Positions 1 to 3,403 of a stretch of DNA of 5,471 bases are shown piece after piece. The DNA comes from Lentisphaerota bacterium (GTDB taxonomy: Bacteria > Verrucomicrobiota > Kiritimatiellia > RFP12 > UBA3636): NCBI GenBank assembly GCA_012511845.1, contig JAAZFF010000171.1, positions 1 through 5,471 of the forward strand. The letters run 5' to 3'. Numbering within the stretch: position 1 is the stretch's first letter; each line of letters begins with the position of its first letter. The translations under genes were made by a program, and so were the position numbers. Below the pieces are notes generated by a model. The model was not told the origin of the DNA. It worked only from the letters and a program-made list of their open reading frames with translations, and did no database searches.

Positions 1-344
1 GGAGGCGGGGGGAGGCGAACCCCCGTCCGAAACGAAGTAACACCAGCATCTACGCGCGTATCCCATAATTAAGTCTCGCCCATCAGGCTGCCCATAGGCA
101 GGCCACCCGATGCGCCAGCGGCCACGGTTGTGTCGCATACGTCCCGGCCACCCAGCCGCATGCCAGCCTGCTAAATGACACTTCCCCGCCTAGCAGGCGT
201 TAGCAGTTCCGTGTCGCGGCAATATTAAGCCGCGAAGGCCAATTCAGAGTTGGCAGTTTAGTTTTTCCGTAAATTGACGAGTATACCGGAGTCCTCGGCG
301 CGCAACTGAGGCCTCAACCGTCCCGTCGAAACCTTGTCGCCCCC
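1..344 (-). ncRNA. ssrA: transfer-messenger RNA (tmRNA), 3' CCA end outside the window
   Basis: tmRNA rescues stalled ribosomes: it is charged with alanine, enters the A site with SmpB, and supplies a short reading frame that tags the unfinished protein for proteolysis. Read on the minus strand, the 5' end (344 downward) is GGGGGCGACAAGG followed by TTTCGACGGG, and the 3' part (about 38 to 1) has TTTCGGAC, a T-arm of GGGGG-TTCGCCT-CCCCC and the acceptor strand CGCCTCC. The acceptor strands (344-338 with 1-7) form seven pairs including G3-U70, the alanine identity pair. Between them lie the tag frame (225-254) and GC-rich inverted segments (about 60-220) fitting the pseudoknot region. The length is normal for one-piece tmRNA. 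The discriminator and CCA would lie just left of base 1. SmpB is not in the window. Confidence 0.96.
225..254 (-). other. tmRNA proteolysis-tag reading frame (ANSELAFAA)
   Basis: The resume codon is taken as GCC at 254-252, followed by codons for N-S-E-L-A-F-A-A and TAA at 227-225. The final peptide on a tagged protein would be Ala (from the charged tmRNA) plus ANSELAFAA. The upstream TAAACT just before GCC matches the A/T-rich, stop-containing context usual before resume codons, as in E. coli TAGTC-GCA. The tag has 9 encoded residues against 10 in E. coli, and its end is AFAA where ALAA is the common form. The frame is set by the terminal Ala-Ala-stop; the exact resume codon is inferred. Confidence 0.85.
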
Positions 345-379
345 AACTCGGGGCTCTGACCCCTTGTCAAGTAGCGCAC

Positions 380-408
380 AATATAGCATTTCATGAGAAA
401 GATATCAA
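380..408 (-). promoter_or_regulatory. ssrA promoter, sigma-70 type
   Basis: On the minus strand TTGATA (408-403) is separated by 17 bases from TATATT (385-380). TGC directly precedes the -10 box, giving an extended -10. Five of six bases match consensus in each box. Transcription would start near 373, leaving a leader of about 29 bases before the mature 5' end at 344, to be removed by RNase P as is usual for tmRNA precursors. Confidence 0.75.
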
Positions 409-436
409 ATGAAAACGATTCGATTATAATTTCCAA

Positions 437-476
437 AGTATGTCATCGCCAAAGGCTCTCTTTGATATGACACACT
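437..476. repeat. imperfect inverted repeat between rfbB and ssrA
   Basis: The arms are AGT-A-TGTCAT (437-446) and ATGACA-C-ACT (467-476), giving 6 + 3 pairs around one mismatch. Inside them CAAAG (450-454) pairs with CTTTG (460-464) over the loop GCTCT. It begins about 30 bases after the rfbB stop and could form the 3' end of its mRNA, but no T-run follows on either strand. A protein-binding site upstream of the ssrA promoter is equally possible. Confidence 0.4.
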
Positions 477-505
477 AAAGTTAAGGATTTTTAAAAACGC
501 CCTGC

Positions 506-1573
506 TTAACGTTTCTCGTAATTTTTTTCAATCCACTGCCTGTACTCACCGGTGCGTACAGACTTTACCCATTCGTTATTATCAAGGTACCACTTGACAG
601 TTTTTGCGAAACCGCTTTCAGCAGTTTCTGTCTGCGTCCAGCTGAAATCATTTTCCAGCCTTGTACAATCAATAGCATACCTGTGGTCGTGCCCGGGGCG
701 ATCTTTGACAAACGTTATCAGACTCTCCCTGGGAGCACCGGATGGCAAAGGTCCGGCAAATTCATCAACAAGTGCCGCAATGCGTTTTACAACATCAATG
801 TTACGCAGTTCACATCGCCCCCCCACAACATACGTCTCACTGGCTTTCGCTTCTTTCATTACTGTCCATATCGCAGAACAGTGGTCTTCCACATATAGCC
901 AGTCACGCACATTAATCCCCTCACCGTAAACAGGCAGAGGTTTACCTTCAAGAGCATTCAATATTATCAGTGGGATAAGCTTCTCAGGGAACTGGTATGG
1001 TCCATAATTGTTCGAGCAATTAGATATAGTTATGGGCAGTCCGTATGTGTCGTGATACGCACGGACAAGATGATCCGAAGAAGCTTTGGAAGCTGAATAC
1101 GGACTATGAGGCATATAAGGAGTGGTTTCAGTAAAAAACCCTGTATCGCCCAAGCTGCCATAAACCTCATCAGTACTGACATGATGGAATAAAGTTATCC
1201 TGTCATCCCTCTCCTTGGCAGCCTGCAGTAAATTAAATGTTCCAACAATGTTAGTCTGAATAAAGTCATCTGGAGAAACAATGGAACGATCAACGTGAGA
1301 TTCTGCTGCTAAATGGCAAACGGAATCGATATCGTATTCGTCAAAAATCCGTTCTACAGCCTCCTTGTCCCTGATATCTGCGTGTTCGAATACATACCGT
1401 TCGGTGTATCTGGCTGCAACATCTTCAAGACTCGCAGGGTTCCCGGCATAAGTAAGCGAATCCATATTGATGATCCGTCCCTTGAAATCGGTCTTTTCAA
1501 AGACATATCGTATAAAATTAGAGCCTATGAAGCCGGCGCCGCCGGTAACAAGTATGTTGTTGAACTTTCGCAT
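506..1573 (-). CDS. rfbB: dTDP-glucose 4,6-dehydratase
   Basis: Cytoplasmic NAD-dependent enzyme (EC 4.2.1.46) converting dTDP-glucose to dTDP-4-keto-6-deoxyglucose, the second step to dTDP-L-rhamnose and other deoxysugars of surface polysaccharides. The 355 residues match the usual length. An extended short-chain dehydrogenase fold is shown by the NAD-binding GGAGFIG at 11-17, DSLTYAGN at 38-45, HLAAESHVDRSI at 87-98, the dehydratase triad T134-D135-E136 in STDEVYG, and catalytic Y159 and K163 in YSASKASSDH. SNNYGP (188-192), RDWLYVEDH and DRPGHDHRYA (291-300) are also typical of RfbB. The start is ATG at 1573 with AGAAAG about eight bases upstream; the stop is TAA at 508. It stands alone between ssrA and the divergent tRNA cluster, so rmlA, rmlC and rmlD must be elsewhere. 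rmlB is an equivalent name. Confidence 0.96.
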   Translation of the reverse strand: MRKFNNILVTGGAGFIGSNFIRYVFEKTDFKGRIINMDSLTYAGNPASLEDVAARYTERYVFEHADIRDKEAVERIFDEYDIDSVCHLAAESHVDRSIVSPDDFIQTNIVGTFNLLQAAKERDDRITLFHHVSTDEVYGSLGDTGFFTETTPYMPHSPYSASKASSDHLVRAYHDTYGLPITISNCSNNYGPYQFPEKLIPLIILNALEGKPLPVYGEGINVRDWLYVEDHCSAIWTVMKEAKASETYVVGGRCELRNIDVVKRIAALVDEFAGPLPSGAPRESLITFVKDRPGHDHRYAIDCTRLENDFSWTQTETAESGFAKTVKWYLDNNEWVKSVRTGEYRQWIEKNYEKR

Positions 1574-1619
1574 ATTAAGAACTTTCTTGCGTTGAGATTA
1601 AGTTTGAATACTGCTGAGC

Positions 1620-1648
1620 ATTGTATACAAACTTCTTGATGTATGCAA
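1620..1648 (-). promoter_or_regulatory. predicted rfbB promoter
   Basis: On the minus strand TTGCAT (1648-1643) lies 17 bases from TACAAT (1625-1620). The -10 matches five of six bases but the -35 only three. The start site would be near 1613, giving a leader of about 40 bases before the ATG at 1573. Spacing and position are right; the -35 is weak. Confidence 0.4.
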
Positions 1649-1730
1649 GTTCAAGGAATTTTATTATTGCCAGATTTGTTTTGTTTATGCTAAGCTTGCC
1701 CCGTTTGCGATGTAAAAGTTGCACTAGTCT

Positions 1731-1818
1731 GGAGAGGTGGCCGAGTGGTCGAAGGCGCAGCACTGGAAATGCTGTTCACCGCAAGGTGACGTGGGTTCAA
1801 ATCCCACTCTCTCCGCCA
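1731..1818 (+). tRNA. tRNA-Ser, anticodon GGA
   Basis: Class II tRNA with encoded CCA (1816-1818) and G discriminator. The acceptor stem GGAGAGG pairs with TCTCTCC, ending in one G-U pair. The anticodon loop is CTGGAAA inside GCA/TGC-type arms, so it reads UCC and UCU. A long variable arm CACC-GCAA-GGTG, diagnostic for serine, precedes the T-arm GTGGG-TTCAAAT-CCCAC. First of three tRNA genes in the same direction; a 68-base A/T-rich gap separates it from tRNA-Gly. No clear promoter box was found in front of it. Confidence 0.97.
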
Positions 1819-1843
1819 TTTTATAACAAAATAAAAAAAACTC

Positions 1844-1873
1844 TTGCAATATAAAGTCTGACTGTGTTAGATT
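1844..1873 (+). promoter_or_regulatory. predicted promoter for the tRNA-Gly/tRNA-Lys pair
   Basis: TTGCAA (1844-1849) and TAGATT (1868-1873) are 18 bases apart, each matching four of six consensus bases. They sit 14 bases before tRNA-Gly, so transcription would begin around 1880. The two tRNAs downstream are only nine bases apart and are probably made as one transcript. Confidence 0.4.
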
Positions 1874-1886
1874 GTTCTTTGTTCGA

Positions 1887-1961
1887 GCGAGCTTAGCTCA
1901 GTGGTAGAGCTCTACCTTGCCAAGGTAGCTGTCGAGGGTTCGAATCCCTTAGCTCGCTCCA
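1887..1961 (+). tRNA. tRNA-Gly, anticodon GCC
   Basis: 75 bases with encoded CCA. The acceptor stem GCGAGCT pairs fully with AGCTCGC; discriminator T. The D-arm is GCTC/GAGC. The anticodon arm CTACC-TTGCCAA-GGTAG gives anticodon GCC, reading GGC and GGU. The T-arm is GAGGG-TTCGAAT-CCCTT with one G-U pair. Probably cotranscribed with the tRNA-Lys nine bases downstream. Confidence 0.97.
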
Positions 1962-1970
1962 TTTTTGTTT

Positions 1971-2046
1971 GGGAGTATAGCTCAGGTGGTAGAGCAACTG
2001 ACTCTTAATCAGTGGGTCGTGGGTTCGAATCCCCCTACTCCTACCA
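1971..2046 (+). tRNA. tRNA-Lys, anticodon CUU
   Basis: 76 bases with encoded CCA and A discriminator. The acceptor stem GGGAGTA pairs with TACTCCT, opening with a G-U pair. The D-arm is GCTC/GAGC. The anticodon arm ACTGA-CTCTTAA-TCAGT gives anticodon CUU, reading AAG only, so another tRNA-Lys (UUU) must exist elsewhere for AAA. The T-stem GTGGG/CCCCC has one mismatch, U50-C64, which is unusual but does not disturb the rest of the cloverleaf. Confidence 0.95.
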
Positions 2047-2135
2047 TGTGAAAGCCCTGTAAACATTGCCTTTTCTCAAAAAGTCGCTTTTGCAGATGAA
2101 AGAAAAATAGAGGAAGTTGGATAAAGAATTGGACA

Positions 2136-2252
2136 TTACCACGGTCTCCATTTCGAACTTGTTGTCTTATAAGTGACACCTTCCTGACTTGCCATAGGGG
2201 AGATCGGAAACTTCATCATCAGTGCTACAGCGGGGTGCATTTGGTGAGCCAT
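2136..2252 (-). CDS. doubtful small protein, 38 aa
   Basis: I do not recognise this frame. It begins at ATG 2252 (MAHQMHPAVALMMKFP) and ends with SSKWRPW before TAA at 2138-2136. A longer version from ATG 2336 (66 aa, adding a hydrophobic Leu/Phe/Cys-rich stretch) has no ribosome-binding site and would span the hairpin at 2302-2320, so the shorter start is preferred. An AAGAGA lies about ten bases before 2252, a weak binding site. It follows the toxin gene on the same strand. Against it: tiny size, no family, poor initiation signal. It may be a chance frame or the tail of a decayed gene. Confidence 0.18.
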   Translation of the reverse strand: MAHQMHPAVALMMKFPISPMASQEGVTYKTTSSKWRPW

Positions 2253-2301
2253 GCAGTTATATTCTCTTTGTTTTTGCCAGGTTCGCAACAAAAAGCAGAT
2301 A

Positions 2302-2320
2302 CAAAACTGAGCAAGCTCAG
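2302..2320 (-). terminator. weak intrinsic terminator downstream of the toxin gene
   Basis: On the minus strand CTGAG (2320-2316), tetraloop CTTG, CTCAG (2311-2307), then TTTTG. The stem can extend by one G-U pair. It lies 56 bases past the toxin stop. CUUG is a stable tetraloop, but the stem is short and the T-run has only four bases, so efficiency would be modest. Confidence 0.35.
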
Positions 2321-2376
2321 CGAGGGTGTCTAACATGATATTATGATCAAAAAGACTGGCAGATTTCCAATATGCT

Positions 2377-2775
2377 TCACCAAACTGTTTTCACATGTGG
2401 ATACGTCTGTATGAGGCGGTCACTCGTAACGAGCCCGGCATTTAAACGCCTTGCCAGGGTCACGATGATCCTGTCTGCCGGATCTTTGTGAAATACACCC
2501 GGCAAACGTGTACTTCCAATTGCATCTGCCGGTAATAGCGGCTCAATAATTACCCCCGGATAACTGTTCGCCTGTTCAAACCACTGAACTATGTCTATAG
2601 GCAAAACAAGTTTTCCAAATGCTTGCTTGGTGGCTATCTCCCAAATCGAAATCACGGACACCCTGATGGCATTATTCTTTTCAGCAGATTTAATGCACTT
2701 ACTTGCTTTCGGCGATAGCTTGGTCGGATCATGCAGCCACCAGCGCCATGCCTGAGTATCCAAAACTATAAGCAT
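2377..2775 (-). CDS. PIN-domain toxin, VapC family
   Basis: Predicted RNase toxin of a type II toxin-antitoxin system; VapC proteins cleave tRNA or rRNA with Mg2+ held by PIN-domain acidic residues. With the start at ATG 2775 the protein has 132 residues, normal for the family. The metal-binding acids are visible: D6 in LDTQAW, E46 in SISIWEIATK-like context, D98/D101 in KDPADRI and D119 in TSDRL. The opening LDTQAWRWWL and SIWEIATK place it with the Sll0205-like PIN subgroup. ATG 2775 is chosen because GGGGA lies about seven bases upstream and the PIN fold begins at once; an in-frame ATG at 2805 would overlap the antitoxin and has no binding site. It starts 13 bases after the antitoxin stop, so one operon is likely. 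All catalytic residues are present, so it looks active. Confidence 0.92.
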   Translation of the reverse strand: MLIVLDTQAWRWWLHDPTKLSPKASKCIKSAEKNNAIRVSVISIWEIATKQAFGKLVLPIDIVQWFEQANSYPGVIIEPLLPADAIGSTRLPGVFHKDPADRIIVTLARRLNAGLVTSDRLIQTYPHVKTVW

Positions 2776-2788
2776 ATTATTTTCCCCG

Positions 2789-3043
2789 CTACTCCTCTTC
2801 TTCATCGGTTACTGCCGTTGCCTGCCACAAATCTTCCATTGGATGATTGAAATCTTCGCTCATTTTGATTTTGACAGAGCGCAAGGAGTAACAGTTATTG
2901 ATTTCGGAGTCCGGCAATACCGGCATGATGACGGCAGCCGGCTTACCGTAACGCAACAGTGTAACGGGCTGGCGCGTGGCAGCCACTTTTTGTACAAGTC
3001 GGGGCAAATTATTGCGTGCTTCGGAAATTGCTATTTTATCCAT
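2789..3043 (-). CDS. antitoxin, Phd/YefM family
   Basis: 84-residue antitoxin expected to bind and neutralise the PIN toxin encoded just downstream and, with it, to repress their shared promoter. Residues 1-45 carry the Phd/YefM DNA-binding and dimer fold: IAISEARNNLPRLVQKV, then RQPVTLLRYGKPAAVIMPV, the usual phrase of a Phd protein (helix, then strand with YGKP-A-V). Residues 60-84 (KMSEDFNHPMEDLW, then an acidic EEEE tail) are the likely flexible toxin-binding part. The start ATG 3043 has a strong AAGGAGG seven bases upstream. Antitoxin-first order and a 13-base gap to the toxin are standard. Phd-type antitoxins paired with PIN toxins are well known. Confidence 0.92.
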   Translation of the reverse strand: MDKIAISEARNNLPRLVQKVAATRQPVTLLRYGKPAAVIMPVLPDSEINNCYSLRSVKIKMSEDFNHPMEDLWQATAVTDEEEE

Positions 3044-3050
3044 AATTCAT

Positions 3051-3057
3051 CCTCCTT
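3051..3057 (-). promoter_or_regulatory. ribosome binding site of the antitoxin gene
   Basis: AAGGAGG on the minus strand, seven bases before ATG 3043. It is the strongest Shine-Dalgarno site in the window and fits the need for more antitoxin than toxin; the toxin has only GGGGA. Confidence 0.85.
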
Positions 3058-3058
3058 T

Positions 3059-3079
3059 TTGTACAAGATTATTGCACAA
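3059..3079. promoter_or_regulatory. putative antitoxin operator: two TTGTRCAA palindromes
   Basis: TTGTACAA (3059-3066), a perfect palindrome, and TTGCACAA (3072-3079, TTGTGCAA on the other strand) have centres 13 bp apart. The first covers the predicted transcription start and the second overlaps the -10 box. E. coli YefM-YoeB is known to bind repeats with core TGTACA spaced about one helical turn, so binding here by this Phd/YefM-type antitoxin is a reasoned inference. Confidence 0.6.
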
Positions 3080-3096
3080 CATATTGATCGAGTCAA
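3068..3096 (-). promoter_or_regulatory. toxin-antitoxin operon promoter
   Basis: On the minus strand TTGACT (3096-3091), a 17-base spacer ending in TGC (extended -10), and AATAAT (3073-3068). Each box matches five of six consensus bases. Transcription would start near 3061, leaving a leader of about 18 bases that contains the AAGGAGG site. Confidence 0.7.
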
Positions 3097-3121
3097 CTTA
3101 TTAGCACTTGACAATTGCAGG

Positions 3122-3139
3122 ACGGGCATTTTTGCCTGT
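3122..3139. repeat. hairpin upstream of the toxin-antitoxin promoter
   Basis: ACGGGCA (3122-3128), loop TTTT, TGCCTGT (3133-3139): seven pairs including one G-T. No T-run follows on either strand. It lies 26 bases upstream of the antitoxin -35 box and could also be part of a leader for the plus-strand genes. Confidence 0.45.
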
Positions 3140-3159
3140 TATCTCCTACTAAGAAGATA

Positions 3160-3193
3160 GGGCGGAGCCCGGCAAGCAGCTATTGCTTCCGGG
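3160..3193 (+). repeat. strong stem-loop with a competing small hairpin
   Basis: CCCGG-c-AAGCA (3168-3178) pairs with TGCTTCCGGG (3184-3193) over the loop GCTAT: ten pairs with one bulged C. A second hairpin, GGGC (3160-3163) with GCCC (3167-3170), uses the same CCC, so the two exclude each other. The element is 35 bases before the first plausible plus-strand start (3229). No T-run follows, so a simple terminator is unlikely. Confidence 0.5.
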
Positions 3194-3228
3194 AGAGCAG
3201 TACCCGTTTCCTGTACACGAGGATGAGA

Positions 3229-3378
3229 ATGAAACTCAAGCACGAAAAACACGATGTTTACTGCAGAAAAATCGTGTATCCGTACGGGAACGGGAACGAT
3301 TATGCGCCTCACAGCATACCCTCGCCTGAGCTTGAGCCTGAAATTCCCGTGGAGCTTTTCATCATCCGATTCCTGTAA
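3229..3378 (+). CDS. small hypothetical protein, 49 aa
   Basis: I do not recognise this protein. From ATG 3229 it reads MKLKHEKHDVYCRK, then a Gly/Asn/Tyr-rich middle (YPYGNGNDYAPH) and a Pro/Glu-rich tail (PSPELEPEIPVEL) ending in IIRFL. GAGG lies six bases before this ATG, which is why it is preferred over ATG 3223, two codons upstream, or the much earlier 3115. There is no signal peptide or membrane segment. It precedes the 492-codon gene by 25 bases on the same strand and could share its transcript. The patterned, charged composition argues for real coding, but the size makes chance or a gene remnant possible. Confidence 0.38.
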   Translation: MKLKHEKHDVYCRKIVYPYGNGNDYAPHSIPSPELEPEIPVELFIIRFL

Positions 3379-3403
3379 TTACCATGCTTAAAAAATTTCT
3401 CGT

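Larger units (their letters stand above)
2047..2376. other. 330-base stretch without a convincing gene
   Basis: Between tRNA-Lys and the toxin stop codon. Just after the tRNA (about 2072-2098) are short A/T-rich self-complementary runs (CTTTT-ctc-AAAAG, AAAAG-tcg-CTTTT) that might end the tRNA transcript but are not a classic terminator. On the minus strand there is a hairpin with a short T-run (2302-2320) and an open frame (2336-2136, 66 codons; an internal ATG at 2252 gives 38 codons ending in KWRPW). No copy of the tRNA-Lys 3' end, transposase remnant or further RNA gene was recognised. Confidence 0.6.

Noticed and set aside
552..929. Plus-strand open frames opposite rfbB (also 683-898 and 1313-1639)
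   Set aside because: They lie antisense to a fully conserved enzyme and show no domain or ribosome-binding site; they are shadows of rfbB.
1575..1854. Open frames across the tRNA-Ser region on both strands
   Set aside because: They run through a clear tRNA gene and its flanks; Arg/Ser/Leu-rich composition reflects tRNA sequence.
2776..2805. Longer toxin starting at ATG 2805
   Set aside because: No ribosome-binding site, overlap with the antitoxin gene, and the PIN fold begins exactly at ATG 2775, which has GGGGA upstream.
3092..3112. GTCAA...TTGAC inverted repeat as a second operator
   Set aside because: Five-base arms 11 bases apart, largely a by-product of the TTGACT -35 box and a nearby TTGACA; too weak to call.
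3108..3136. Perfect TTGACA (3108-3113) as a plus-strand -35 box
   Set aside because: No acceptable -10 hexamer occurs at 16-18 bases; the position reads TTTGCC.
2843..3160. Plus-strand 105-codon frame opposite the antitoxin
   Set aside because: Antisense to a recognised antitoxin and crosses its promoter; no family resemblance.
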